Assembly (NCBI GenBank): GCA_004764695.1
Contig: SMSO01000025.1
Span: 4,752,862-4,816,861 of the forward strand
From: Schizochytrium sp. TIO01
Taxonomy: Eukaryota; Sar; Bigyra; Thraustochytrida; Thraustochytriidae
Direction: 5' to 3'
Length of the DNA: 64,000 nucleotides
Below are positions 1 to 11,497 of the stretch, piece by piece. The first letter of the stretch is position 1; each line of letters starts with the position of its first letter. Below the pieces are notes generated by a model, which had not been told where the DNA came from, did no database searches, and worked only from the letters and a program-made list of their open reading frames with translations. The translations under genes and the position numbers were made by a program.

Positions 1-1172
1 CCAAAGATTGCGAAACCACTCAAGACGGGTGCCGCACAACCGTAGGCCTGATTTAGGCTCGGGAATCCAGAGACAATCATCGACCAGCGACTATTGACAA
101 AGTCAAACTCCCAGAGGTCTGAGTAAATCTCATATTTGCCAGGAGCGCTTGTTGAAATTGGTGCTGAGCGCCCACCTGCGATGGTAAGCTTAGAAACCGT
201 TGTTGGGGAAGAAGATGACATCATCTTGTAGTAGCTCATGGCAAAACGTGGTGATGGCGAACCACCAAGAGGGTTGATCTTGAATGCAGAACTAACGGAG
301 GCACTGTACAAGGAGTCATTACGACCGAGAGAAGTGTATGCAAAGTCCACATCAATATTCACCAGTTCATTCAAAGCCTTGGTTGGAACGGTTTGATCGT
401 TTTCATATAAAGCCCCACCGAAAAGACAGACTTTAATCGACTTGGCACCGGCTGAAGTCATGGAAGATGCGGAAACATCTTGATTGCCAAAGTGGGAGGC
501 CACAAGTGCCGCTGCTTTACTTGAGGCAGTGACGGAGCGCACAATACCAACGCTGCCAACTCTACTCAAATAGTCTGTATCTACTTGAGAGGTAGAAGTT
601 GAGACCTCGACCCATTGAACATGTGCTGATTTATGCCCTGTTCTGGAAATACGACCGATCCACATGTCTGCCAAGACCTCTGAATCGTAGGTCAGATCAG
701 TTGGATCAAAATCATTGGGCCCGTTGCCCACTAGGCGCCGTGTAGATGACGTTGCATGGAAAACACCGTTACCACCACCTATGATTACCCAGCAGGCGTC
801 CTTATCAAGGTTGTTGAGATCATCTAGTAACTCCATGTAGTGACCTGTGCGAGCAGTAGGTTGATCATCTGATGTCGTAGTGATGTTATCCAGCTGAAAG
901 TAATTTTTAGAATCAAGGATGCCGATGTTAAAGAAGTATTTCCGCACGTCATCCCGCATATCGCGGAACCCGCCGAAGACGGCAAGCACATCAATATTCT
1001 GACAATAGACCATTTTCGCACCGCTGCGGTCATCCAGACCTCTGTTTTCACCACGCTCGATCATTCTCCACTCTGCACGTGATGTTGGCACTAGTGCCAG
1101 TAACAACACTAATGCTGCACATGTTAAGATTCGCGTCCACGAAGGCCTTGAGCGAACTCTGCCAAGTGCCAT
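1..1172 (-). CDS. Secreted Kelch-repeat protein (5' part; 3' end outside window)
   Basis: An open frame runs leftwards from an ATG at 1172 and is still open at the window edge after about 390 codons. The N-terminus is basic and then strongly hydrophobic (LTCAALVLLLALVPTSRA), a classical signal peptide with likely cleavage near residue 34. Kelch blade signatures follow: LAVFGGFRD near residue 64, PTARTGHYMELL leading to CWVIIGGGNG near residues 105-135, and near residues 320-370 SPRFAMSYYKM, LTIAGGRS and YSDLWEFDFVNSRW. Each matches the R-x-G-H...GG...W grammar of Kelch beta-propeller blades, as in galactose-oxidase-like proteins. Kelch propellers mostly bind proteins or sugars; no catalytic residues can be assigned here. 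The secreted or cell-surface location is inferred from the signal peptide. No intron is apparent in the visible part. Confidence 0.82.
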   Translation of the reverse strand, partial: MALGRVRSRPSWTRILTCAALVLLLALVPTSRAEWRMIERGENRGLDDRSGAKMVYCQNIDVLAVFGGFRDMRDDVRKYFFNIGILDSKNYFQLDNITTTSDDQPTARTGHYMELLDDLNNLDKDACWVIIGGGNGVFHATSSTRRLVGNGPNDFDPTDLTYDSEVLADMWIGRISRTGHKSAHVQWVEVSTSTSQVDTDYLSRVGSVGIVRSVTASSKAAALVASHFGNQDVSASSMTSAGAKSIKVCLFGGALYENDQTVPTKALNELVNIDVDFAYTSLGRNDSLYSASVSSAFKINPLGGSPSPRFAMSYYKMMSSSSPTTVSKLTIAGGRSAPISTSAPGKYEIYSDLWEFDFVNSRWSMIVSGFPSLNQAYGCAAPVLSGFAIF

Positions 1173-2070
1173 GATTGGCCAGCAGGGAGCCTCGCCCTAA
1201 TAGATGTGCGTATAGCTTCGAGCCTTCTCTCCAGGGTGCTTTCACCACCCACGGTATAATAAGCAGAAACCAGGGTCAAAAGTACCCTAGCAAAGCTACG
1301 AAAAGCTACGAAGCGTCAGCAATGAAGATAAGAGATTCCCTTTTAAAGATATCGATGGGCCAGAGAACTAATCCAAAGCAAAATAAAGCAGGTCAACCAA
1401 ATCTATCAAGCCTGCGAATGTCCCTAAAATAGAACCACCACAACCAGCAACACAGCACTGGGCAATTGACGAGTTCGGTCGGGGATCTGTTTGCTTCTTT
1501 GGAAATATTCGCCCGAGGGTATGTGCGCTGGAGAGGGAGAGGAAGAGAGAGAGAGGCCCAAGCGACCGAACAATACGCCACCCACCTGCTTTTCTGGTCT
1601 CTTAGCCAAGAGCGGTTGTTGCGGCGGAAATAGCTCCACGGCCTCCGCGACGTCTATACGCGATCCAGCTTGTCTTGGCCCAGCCGTCTACGCGTGCAAG
1701 ATGGCGCTTTGCGAGGGAGCGAGGCAGCGAGAGAGCGAGTGAGGAAGTCGAGTCAGAGGATGAGAGACTGAGTACGCCAAAGAAACTAAGAAAGTCAGAA
1801 GAAGGAGGCGAGATCAACACAAAACAACTGAGCGATCCGAAGGAGGAGGAGGAGGAGGACTGTAGCCAGTAGCGAACAGCGAGACCGTTTCCTGCTCTGC
1901 TCGTCCCGCCGCGCTGACTATGCTCCTTGGCTGCGCAGTCTGAGCAGCGAGCACGCGAAGCTCGAGCTGCAGTCCAGGCCGGGCCAAACTAGTTTGATTC
2001 ACTCCCTATTCCAATTAATCGATTGCTCTTCTCAATCAATTATGAACACAGCACAATATAATATAACCTA

Positions 2071-2165
2071 TACCATATCATATCATATCATACCATATCA
2101 TAGTACACTATATCACATTATTCATTTTATTTTATTTTATTGTATTGTCATTTTATTTTATTTTG
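2071..2165. repeat. ATATC and TTTTA short tandem repeats
   Basis: About 30 bases of TATCA-type pentamers (near 2073-2104) are followed by a TTTTA-rich tract (near 2123-2165). This is simple-sequence DNA in the gene-poor region. Confidence 0.8.
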
Positions 2166-2690
2166 GTTATTCCTTTCCAAACTTTCTCTGTTTTTCTTTT
2201 TTCTTTCTCTGTTTTTCTTCTTTCTTTCCTCTTTTCCTATGCACGCCAGCCCTCCCGCTTCCAGGCAATCCGGCAAAACCCCTACCCCTCCCACCCCCCC
2301 TCTTCTATTCCCCCGCGCACCCTCAGGTAGCTTCTTTCCATGTTGCCTTACTGCCTTAGATACCCCGTGGGGGCATCAAGGACGTTTGGGGCGCTCCGTT
2401 TCGCAGAGCGGCGCTGGATAGACCTTTAAAAAAGAGGCCTATGCGCGTCTGCGAGGATATCCTCGCTCAGCTGCTTTCAAGGCAAGGTCCCGCATGCACG
2501 TTTTGTGCATGGCTGCTTGCGCAGAGGCGAAGCTCCGCGCAGAGCGAGCGTCTGCGGAGAGGGGAACTGGGAGAAGATGCGCTGCGCCGCCGTCTGGCCG
2601 CCGGGCCACGTGGGAGCCGCCTGTCTGCGCGAGGAGCAGCAGCGGGAGCAGGCGCGAGACCAGCGCATTGCGGCATCGATCATGGCGCAC

Positions 2691-2860
2691 CTCTCTTTCT
2701 CTCTTTCTCTCTTTTCATTTATTCATTCATTCATTCATTTATTGATTCATTCATTCGTTCATTCATTCATTCGTTCATTTATTCATTCATTTATTCTTTC
2801 TTTCTTTCTTTCATTCATTCATTCATTCATTCTTTCTTTCTTTCTTTCTTTCTTTCTTTC
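2691..2860. repeat. (ATTC)n / (TTTC)n compound microsatellite
   Basis: About 170 bases consist almost wholly of ATTC and TTTC tetramers with scattered single-base variants (ATTG, GTTC). Read as protein, all frames give FIHSFIHS or SFLSF strings, which explains the long open frames here. It begins at the edge of a GC-rich block (2430-2690). Confidence 0.9.
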
Positions 2861-4143
2861 ATCGAATAAGTGAAAGAAATGTTCATTCGCACTTGTGAGA
2901 GTGGGTACGTACTAACCTCTTAGTAAGTAGATAGTAAGTAGTAGAGGATGAAGGTTTCAAAGCAAGCTGTTGTTGGTATAGGTGTGAGTAGCACTGTTTA
3001 AACTTCAGTGGCGGAGGAGGTATTACGTATTTAGGTATTTGTTTATCTATTTATTTATTCATTTGTTTATTCATTTATTCATTTATTCACTTTTAAAAGT
3101 AAAAATCATACAAAAGAGTGCCTTTCAGAAGGAATGATGCTGCTCCATACTTGTTATAAACAGCCATTCTTTTTCTATTCCTTTCTTTTTCTTTGTTTGA
3201 ACTAACTCGGAAAGCAAGCGTGAATGATAATAATAACAACAATACTAATAAGAGAACTTAAAATAAAAACTGTATGCTCACCCACTAGAGTGTGGTTGGT
3301 CCAATCGATGCTCTTTCTCCTTCTGAGTTAGAAAGAACTTCGATGATGGAGAGGAAATTGCGGGACAGAAAGAGAGAGAACTGCCTTTTGACACGTAGCA
3401 GAGCATGGAAAACAAACAAACAAACCATAAACAAACAGACAAACAGACCTCCAGGTACCCAATACTGCATTTATACTTACTTAATCACAAATCAACTCTA
3501 TGCCATTACTACAGTAAAGCATATATGGTATTTTGGAAGAAACAAAGCTTCAAGTTTTACTGCATAGTTGAAAAGCTAATGAAAAGCTAATCATGCACAC
3601 GCATAATCACAAAACTTGCATTTAGTATGTATATGACAATATTTTAAATAAAATATTTACTTTTTTAAAAGGGGGAAAAAAGAGAATGGTTGCCTGAAAA
3701 CATCCATCTGTGAGAGGCTATAGATAGCTAGCTATATGAGTACTTCTTTTCCAAGCTAAGATTGCATATCATGTGATTAGGCATTTCTTTCAAGTTAAAA
3801 AATAAAATAGAAAACTGCTTAAGCTCAGATGCGGAGAAATAAGTGGACCGGGAAGAGCCATCATAGGAGGGTCTGTGGGAATGTTCGAGCTACTGAAGGG
3901 CGTTCGAAAACAGGACTGTGGGAGAAGGCGGCTCTTTGACTGACTGATCTGCTGACTGACTTTTTAGGTTTGCTTTGGCTTTTCTATTCTTTTCCATTCT
4001 TTTCTTTTTCCTCGCTTCATCGGCGCGATGCAGGTAGCTTTTAGGCAGTCTTTAGCATGTCCGTATCCTCGTCACTTAGGGCTCATTTCGCGAGGCGTTC
4101 CCAATTAGATCAGGTTGGACCTCCCTTCTGAAGCTTTAGCCCC

Positions 4144-4320
4144 ATTCATTCATTCATTCCTTCATTTATGTTCATTCGTTTAATTCTACTCATTCCTTCA
4201 TTTATTCATCCATCCATTCATCTATATTCATTCATCCAATTCTACTCATTCCTTCATTCATTCACTCATTCATTCATTCATTCATTCATTCATTCATTCG
4301 TTCAATTCTACTCATTCATT
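4144..4320. repeat. (ATTC)n microsatellite cluster
   Basis: Blocks of CATT/ATTC tetramers alternate with the recurring spacer AATTCTACTCATT, which occurs three times, giving a higher-order pattern on top of the tetranucleotide repeat. A short ATTC block recurs at 4558-4590. Confidence 0.85.
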
Positions 4321-4384
4321 GCACAATAGCACAATAGCACAATTGCACAATTGCACAATTACAAAATTGCTAATTTGCAGAATT
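4321..4384. repeat. 8-bp tandem repeat (GCACAATW)n
   Basis: Eight consecutive octamers are visible: GCACAATA twice, GCACAATT three times, then degenerate copies (ACAAAATT, GCTAATTT, GCAGAATT). It abuts the ATTC tract. No function is apparent. Confidence 0.85.
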
Positions 4385-4664
4385 GCAAAGTGGATGGGTC
4401 CGTTCGGGCGAAGGATCTTCGAGTGAAACTCTCAGAGCTCGCGGCTTCTCTGGCTGTCCTGCATTGGGAAACCAACCCCATTGCACCACGAGGGCCGCCA
4501 TGAGAAGCGCTCTCCGGCCTCTCCAGGACTCGCGAAGAGGAGCACGCGCCTTGGCATTCATTCACTCATTCATTCATTCATCCATCCGCTCATCTGTTCT
4601 GTTCCATCCAAAGTCGCCGTCTCTTTCTTTCTTTTCGCTGTACGTACATGTGTATATACTTAAA

Positions 4665-4694
4665 AAAGAAAGAAAGAAAGAAAGAAAGAAAGAA
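4665..4694. repeat. (GAAA)n microsatellite
   Basis: About seven uninterrupted GAAA units lie in the gene-poor region. Confidence 0.85.
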
Positions 4695-5899
4695 CAGTGG
4701 AGGAGAAAGAAGAAGAGGTGAAAGATCACTTTTCGTGACAAATTAGAATATACCTTTTTCAATCGCAATAGCACCTGCCTAGCCGACCCCTAGTACGTCC
4801 TTTTCTCTTGTCTGAAAGCAGAATTAATAATAATATTAAATATGTATATAGTTTTTTAATTTTTTTTCCCAAGACACTAACTAATATCCTGACAATGATA
4901 TGGCGTTGTTCGTTAAAATTATAAATTTTGAGAAATAAATCAAAGGATTTTACAGTGCTAGCAAGTTCTTTGCTTCTTTGCCTCTTTCGAGATGGCCCCC
5001 GCTTGTACTGGGAAGCGAGGCAGCAGAGGAAGATTGAGACCCACCGCACGGGCCGGCCGGCTTCTCCTTGGATGTTCCCTGAGGCCTGTCTGAGCTGAGC
5101 GAATGCGGTCTCAGTGGAGCGAGTTTCTCCTCAAAACTTGAAAGGACTTGGAGATCCGCTATTTCTCTCATCCCATCAGTTTGTTCCCTCACAGTCCAAA
5201 TTACATCACGTGGATGTGAGAGCAGGTGTGCTATTCACCCACAGTGAGCGAACCGGAGATTGAATCTTCGCCACAGAAGTTCGAACCACACTCATTACAC
5301 ACGGCTGACCACACATAGTCTGGTCAAGCCGCCAGGCTCCAGCAGCGCCATTTGGGCTTATGCAGCGGCGGCGAGGGCCTGCGACAGCGAGCTCTTCGAA
5401 CGCGGCGCGGATGGGTCATGAGGGTGCAGCAGCCAAGTCAGTCCAAAGCGAAGAACGGAGCTCGGAATTCGAGCCCATTGCAAGCAAGAAAAACGAGTCA
5501 ATTTTAGTTGAAACTAAACTGTCGACGCGGCTGGGTCAACGGCCGGTAGCTGGCCTTCACTGCGGGGTCGCGTGCTCCTTGACAGGCAAGAGGCAGCAAG
5601 GACTAATCGCTGCGCTTACTATGAACCCTTACTGAAGTGTGCTCGCTTGGCCGCTGTGGGTACTGTGGGTATTCATCCTACCACACCCTCTCTAGGCCGT
5701 ACATAAAGTCGCAGGGCGGGGATGTTGAGATCGACCGAAGAAGAGCTTAGTTGAGAAAAGCGGCATTGCGAGATTTCATTTTTTTTGGTTTTTAATTTAA
5801 ACCCAAAAGTAAACCCTGTTATCATCATCATGTTAATTAATTGGTACCCACTGCGTGAGAGTATATATAATCAATAGCACTAAAGGAGGCACTGACAGC

Positions 5900-5929
5900 G
5901 ATAATAATAATGATGATGATGATGATGAC
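5900..5929. repeat. (AAT)n(GAT)n trinucleotide repeat
   Basis: AAT and then GAT triplets are repeated for about 30 bases. This explains runs of Met and His in overlapping spurious frames. Confidence 0.8.
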
Positions 5930-6448
5930 GAGAGTAACCATAATAACAATGACAACAATGAAAGGCGGTGCCTCGAATCTGCAAAGGGACCACAGAACTC
6001 ACAGACAAAGAGATAGACGACGTCAGACCAAACTCACTCATCTTGGCATTCGTTTGCATTCGCAACGGGGCCACCGGCGGAGACGATACGATGGTGACTG
6101 ACCTCATCGCCATCATCAGATCGCTACGGAGACGTGGAAACCGTCGAATGCGTTCATATTCTTCACGCCACATACTGAAGAAGGAAGCAGACCGAAGGCC
6201 GAAAACCGAAAACGAGAAAACGAAAGATGAGCGGAGATCTTCGCTCTTGTGCCCTTTTCCCCTCTCTCTGTGGGTGTGTACTCGACGCGCTTTTGCGGCA
6301 CTCCTCGAGTTTTTCCATGTTCCCGACAACATGTGAGCGCTTCTTGTGACCAGTGGGGCGCCAAGACGGGGCGGAAGGCGGAGCTTTGCCTGCCTGCCCG
6401 TGTAGAAGACATGTTATGGGTGGATGTTGTTGCTGTTCTTGGTTCTGT

Positions 6449-6475
6449 TTGGTTTTGGTTTTGGTTTTGGTTTTG
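6449..6475. repeat. (GGTTTT)4 short tandem repeat
   Basis: Four GGTTTT units are visible. They superficially resemble a telomere-like repeat but are too few and interstitial, so this is treated as a simple repeat. Confidence 0.7.
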
Positions 6476-9400
6476 TCTGTTGGGTTGGAGTAGTGCCTGC
6501 GTCAAAACTTGGGTTGGCTTTGAATCTTGACGATAAAGCAATACCATATCTCCACTCTGGCTGTTTCTTGATAAGATGTTGATTGTGTGTATGTATATAT
6601 GTATATGTATATATTCTTAAAGTTTCAATAGATAAAAATGAGATGATAATTAATTTTTGATGAATTGACTAATTATCGTGTTTCCAACGAAGACTGGCAG
6701 GCCTTGCAAGATTGGAGATGAAGAGGCGAGGCGCCTTGGGCCTCGACGGAGAATCCACAAGACGCCTCGCGGAAGGCAGGCAGGTACGTATCAATCTGGG
6801 CAGCTGGCGGGGGAGCTAGCTGCCTTGCTTCTTGGCGGTCTTCGGCGGCCCCAGAGCTTAAGGAATCTAGGTTCGCTGGCAATTCTTGTGGCCAAAATGT
6901 GGAGCTCTACAATATACACACACCCACACACGTCCATCTCAAGAAGCGTAGATTTGCGCATTTGATCATTTGACCCTTTTGATTTAATGCCTACGACTGT
7001 GAAATGCTAAAATATCATCAGACCCCGCGTAGATCAAGGGAGCCCCTGCGAAAGGAATCGCTCGACTCTGCTGCGTCGCTGATAATGTGCGAATGTGCTC
7101 ACTCGCAATCGATTGCTTGCACACGGAATTCTCTGGCCTGGCTGTAGCTAGGTATCAAATCTCACTTGAATACAATGCTCTCCGACTGCATTTCCTTGCA
7201 TTTAATGGGATCATCCGTTTCAGAGATACTAAGCACTGCAGCCTGGCTACATGAGCAGTCGGGTTTTGGTTTTAGATCATTGCAAACGCCGCAACTCGAA
7301 GCTGCGAGAACGCCGATCTCCCGGGAAGCAGTGAAGACGGTCGGCGTCGCACCTTGAACCTTCTATTCACCCCTTCGCCTTGCCTCCAGCAGCTTCGAAA
7401 GTCCTAAACCTCGTCGCTCAGATCCGCATGTCCAATGCATTTCATTCATTTCGCAAACTTTGTTCCTTAGGCGCACCAACTTCATTTCGAAAGCAGCGAT
7501 TGTTGCCTTCACACACGTACACACACTCACTCACACACACTCTCACATTCGAGCTGCGGGCGCACTCATCCACCCCCTACCTCAGTAGGACGCGCTTCTC
7601 TAACCCACCCATCCACAGTGGATGCGGTGTGCGGGCGTGTGCCCCCACAGCTGGGCAAGTTGGCGAACCATCGCTTTGCAATCAATCAATCTAATCAGGA
7701 GCGAGTGCTTGAATCTTTTGATTGAGCCACGAAGATAGACTTGAACTTGGACTTGCCTGCTCGAGCAGTCGAGCGCCATGCTGAAGGACCACGCCAGCTG
7801 ACATGGTCCACGGGCGGCGTGCTGGCGCTCAGAGGAGCAAGCAAGCTCGGGTCCCGAGCTTGAGGAGGAGGACCACGCAGGATGGATGGGCTGGGTCTCT
7901 TCGGCTGGGCATGCATGGATGGCGAACAACTGACTTGTACTCCGTGTAGTCCCTTCGCTCGGTGGGGTCCCAGAACCTTGCCAAAACGATAGCGAATGCC
8001 ATTGCGCGGCTTGGAGTTCGAGGTGGAGCTGCGCAACTGTTTGTAATCGATAGTGGGCGGTTGAGGCGGGGATGGCACGAGCGGGCTCCTCGTGCTCCTA
8101 CCAAGTCCAGTCCTCAAGTGCCTCGGCCACTCCCACCCGAGTCTAGGGCTGTGAAAACATCGCCATGGCGGAGCATTTCGAGGCGCGGGGCTTGCGCAGG
8201 CAAGGTGACGGAGATGCCGAATGCTTGCTGCTGGCTGCAACACACAAGCTGGCCTTATAGCAGGCAGGAAAGGAATGACCGTCTCGGGTCTTGATATGGA
8301 CAGTGGAATTACATGATCGAATTTGGATACGTTGAGAGTGGGTGGGTCTGTGGCGCTTGGAGGTCGTGGAGAATATACATACTGTTTGACCTTGGTGTTA
8401 TTTTATTCAGGTCGGTTTGGGCCGTTCTAATCTCTACGAAAACTCCAACTACCTCTTGGCCTGCAGAGATCAATTAATTGCCTTGAGGATATTAACAGCA
8501 GAAATAGAAGCAAAAGCAGAAGCAGCAGCAAACAGAAGTAGTCACTCGGAATGTAGCCAGCCAGAAACCATCGCTTGACCACAGGGTTCAACTCGTCTCT
8601 CAGTACTTAACAGCACTAATTTGATTGGTACAGAATCTGTCTGAACTCAGCTCGACCTCAAGCGATTGCCTTCTTCCTCTCAATCATCTTGCTCAGAATG
8701 CCGTTTGTCCAACGGCCGTGCAAAAAAGGCAAACCGAAAAAAACAGTGTGGTTTCAGTCTTTTGTCATCGAAGAAGATGCTAAACAGCGGTGCTGTGCTA
8801 AGCAAGTCAATGGGTGGGTGGCAATAGGGTCATGTGCGTTTTGCTTTTTATGATCAGACGGAGCGTACTGGAACTGACTGCCCTTTCAGCTTAAATATTC
8901 CTTCGAAGTGGCCGGGAGAACAGCAAACTGGCGCGCACAGACAACCAAGCAAATGAAGGGTGTGTGTGAGTGGTGCAAAAGAGTTAGTTTGTAAGAAAGC
9001 CTGGCAAGTAAATCATCCCCTAAAAACTCGTCTTTTGCGGAAGACGGGCTTTCTTTAAAGGCAACTGTCGAACGATTAGACTGTGCCTCTAGAGTATTGT
9101 AACAAAGAGCTTTATTTTACCGCGAAAAGCCGTGCAGGGGCTTCTCACATAAGCAAGAAACAAGTGAAAACTTGCAACGATAAGTAGGAAGCCCTGATCC
9201 ATCAGCACGTGCTTTGCAAAATCGGTGCACATCCTTGAATTGAGTGGAGACACTGAACTGATTTGCCTTATTTGGGTCAAAACAGGTCAGAATGAATCGC
9301 GTGAAAGGTGCTGTCCCTGAGAAATATACACAGATATTTTTAAAGTGAGAATTGCAGCATATATTGATGAATATAACGGGCCAGGAACAATAGCAAGAAG

Positions 9401-9991
9401 TCCCAATTCTACAGATAGCACAATTGACATTTTGCGAAAGCATATCCATAATTATGTATTGACTTGTTTTGTTTTACATTTAACTTGAGTCGCAAGAATC
9501 AAACGGTGAATTAGGATAGTCTGCCTGACGATTGACGCTGTGCTCTTTAAAATAGCGAAAGAGATTGACGAGTTTCATGCCTGATTTTATTTTATTTTTT
9601 ATTGAAAATAAATTAAAATAAAAAACTACTCAAAGCAAACTGCCTCGTGCTCTGAATATGACAACTCGTTACTATCTTTGTGCTCTCTCCTTGTGATACA
9701 AGTGATCTCCTCATGAAATGGTCCTGCGGTGATTTTTGCTTTGTGAAAACAGCACAATATGATTGATACCATGGTCCACAACGAAACAGAGCAACCCAAA
9801 CCAAAGCCACAGTACAAACGAAATATCCAGTTCTTCACAAGAATCAGAACGTTGAAGAGCTAGATAGGCAGATACTCAAGAACTCTGTTTGAGGTTGACA
9901 CCTAAATAGCACTCTGGTCGTGTTCTAACCTCGGAACCTCGTTCCCGCATTTCACTCTGCACTCAACTAGACATACATTTATAAGTGCATT

Positions 9992-10014
9992 CATGCATGC
10001 ATGCATGCATGCAT
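9992..10014. repeat. (ATGC)n microsatellite
   Basis: About five self-complementary ATGC units lie roughly 600 bp upstream of the Nudix start. A similar tract occurs at 48316-48332. Confidence 0.8.
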
Positions 10015-10420
10015 CCGCCCACCTTGAAAGTCACTGGGTTCTCTTTCGACGAGGCAGCATTGAGAAGTCTACGGACCCTTCTACTGCGTTCTCCCTTCCT
10101 TTGGGAGCGACGAAGCCCTTGGTCCCTCTTCTTCTAGCTAAGCCATGGTTTGCGGAGAACCACCTTTGAACGAGCGGAATGACCGCTGTTCCATGAGTCA
10201 GTCCCCAACAATGTATGAATTGGCGGGTCCTTCGCAGATGAAGAACAGGACCAGTATGCAGGCCTCTTGAGGCTGGAATACCGCGGCTCGCCGCAGGCCT
10301 CTGCCTGAAAAGAGTGGCGATGACGCGGTAACGATGTCTTCGAGTTCCCATGTTTGGTGCAACTCTAAAGGTAACGCAGATTTTGCGATAGGAATTGACA
10401 ATGTCTAGCTACATACAGAG

Positions 10421-10444
10421 GTACCTACCTACCTACCTACCTAC
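10421..10444. repeat. (TACC)n microsatellite upstream of the Nudix gene
   Basis: Five to six CTAC/TACC units lie about 150 bp before the Nudix ATG. The same motif recurs in the 54.4-55.1 kb spacer. Confidence 0.8.
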
Positions 10445-10597
10445 GTATATAGAATTAATAACATGAATGCCAAAACTAGATTGCACGAATAAGAACTGGC
10501 AATCAATCTCCAAACCAAACCATCGCCAAGCCCAGACCGTGACGTGAACCTTTTGGTGTGGTTCGAGCAGCACAGTCTAGCTATCGAGGGTCGCAAG

Positions 10598-11497
10598 ATG
10601 TCTCCAAAGCAAACTCAGGCTGCTCTTGAGGCCAAGGTGAACTCGTATAACGCCGTAGAAATCACGGATGTGCGCTCTCATGGAGGATATGCCGGGCTTG
10701 CCAAAGATGTCGCAGGTCAACTTGCACCTGTAGATCCTCGCGAGTTTGAGCGCGACCTGTGGCAGTCTTTGCAGGTCTGGAAACGCGAGGGCCGCAAAGG
10801 CGTGTGGCTCCGCGTAGGCATTGGGGCCAGCGAACTAATCCCTATTGCAATTCAAGCAGGCTTCAAGTTTCATCATGCGGAGCCAACTTATGTGATGCTT
10901 GCGGCATGGCTTCCCGAGGATCAAGAAAACAAACTCCCGCCAGGACCAAGCCATTTTATTGGCGTAGCAGGCTTTGTGTTAAATTCCAAGAACGAGGTTC
11001 TTTGCATTCGTGAGAAATCTGGGCCTAGCGCCAGACTCAAAGATTTCTGGAAACTGCCTGGAGGTCTGGTGGACCAGCAAGAAGACCTTCGTGATGCAGT
11101 CGTACGAGAAGTATTCGAAGAGACTGGAGTTCGCACAAAGTTCAAGGAAATTGCCTCTATTCAAGAAGTGCACAGCACCGGCGCACGCGCCGGACCCGCC
11201 CGGGAAGGATCTACAGATTTATATTGCATTTGTGTTCTCCAGGCTCAAGACGAGAACCAGACACTTGTCCCACAAGAGGAGGAGATCGCAGCGTGTCAAT
11301 GGGTCCCTCTTGATAGCTTCCTCGGTAGTCGATACTACTCACGCCCTGAAACTGTCTTTGGGGCTATGTTCCGCTCTGCAGCAAAGGTTGCAAAAGGAGA
11401 GGCGCAAGGCCTTCAGGCAGACCACCTTCAGTTTGGTTTAGCGCCTGGTAGCAATACTGTCTATGCTGCAGACCTTCTGGGCAAGGCAAAACTGTAA
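10598..11497 (+). CDS. NUDT6-like Nudix hydrolase
   Basis: A 299-residue protein from the first in-frame ATG; the frame is open further upstream but without an ATG. The Nudix box is complete near residues 165-188: G, LVDQQ, E, DLRDAVV, RE, VFEETGV fits G-x5-E-x7-REUxEExGU, so the Mg-binding glutamates are intact. The box follows FIGVAGFVLNSKNEVLCIRE and KDFWKLPGG, the usual first strands of the fold. About 110 residues precede the Nudix domain and include WLRVGIGASELIPIAIQAGF and FKFHHAEPTYVML, typical of the NUDT6 / plant NUDT2-10 group with its pre-Nudix domain. Family members hydrolyse nucleoside-diphosphate-linked compounds such as ADP-ribose or NADH; the substrate here is unknown. It converges on the kinesin gene across 655 bp. 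Confidence 0.88.
   Translation: MSPKQTQAALEAKVNSYNAVEITDVRSHGGYAGLAKDVAGQLAPVDPREFERDLWQSLQVWKREGRKGVWLRVGIGASELIPIAIQAGFKFHHAEPTYVMLAAWLPEDQENKLPPGPSHFIGVAGFVLNSKNEVLCIREKSGPSARLKDFWKLPGGLVDQQEDLRDAVVREVFEETGVRTKFKEIASIQEVHSTGARAGPAREGSTDLYCICVLQAQDENQTLVPQEEEIAACQWVPLDSFLGSRYYSRPETVFGAMFRSAAKVAKGEAQGLQADHLQFGLAPGSNTVYAADLLGKAKL

Larger units (their letters stand above)
1173..10597. other. Gene-poor region of about 9.4 kb, rich in simple repeats
   Basis: I see no recognisable coding region here on either strand. The open frames present (up to about 180 codons, near 2000-2870, 5880-6550 and 7695-8294) are low-complexity, overlap each other in several frames and show no motif. Composition is patchy: GC-rich blocks near 2430-2690 and 7300-8250 alternate with AT-rich and microsatellite DNA. 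The distal part is the likely promoter region of the Nudix gene, and the first few hundred bases are the likely promoter of the Kelch gene. Short-exon genes or non-coding RNAs cannot be excluded without transcript data. Confidence 0.6.

Noticed and set aside
2441-2873. Open frames of 120-140 codons with FIHSFIHS and SFLSF tails
   Set aside because: They are low-complexity translation of ATTC/TTTC repeats, with competing frames on both strands.
5276-5290. GTTCGAACC as a possible tRNA T-loop
   Set aside because: No acceptor stem, D-arm or anticodon arm can be built around it. No tRNA was found elsewhere either.
6449-6475. (GGTTTT)4 as an interstitial telomere
   Set aside because: Only four units, not matching the TTAGGG-type repeat usual for protists of this kind, and no further telomeric sequence nearby.
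5880-6547. Overlapping 120-150 codon frames on both strands
   Set aside because: Frames on opposite strands overlap completely, composition is biased by GAT/AAT repeats and no motif is recognisable.
7695-8294. 182-codon minus frame and 110-codon plus frame in a GC-rich block
   Set aside because: Pro/Ser/Arg-rich composition is typical of chance frames in GC-rich DNA; there is no domain and the two frames overlap.
9028-9046. Hairpin CGTCTT-loop-AAGACG as a terminator or histone-type 3' stem-loop
   Set aside because: The 6-bp stem does not match the histone stem-loop and no gene ends there.
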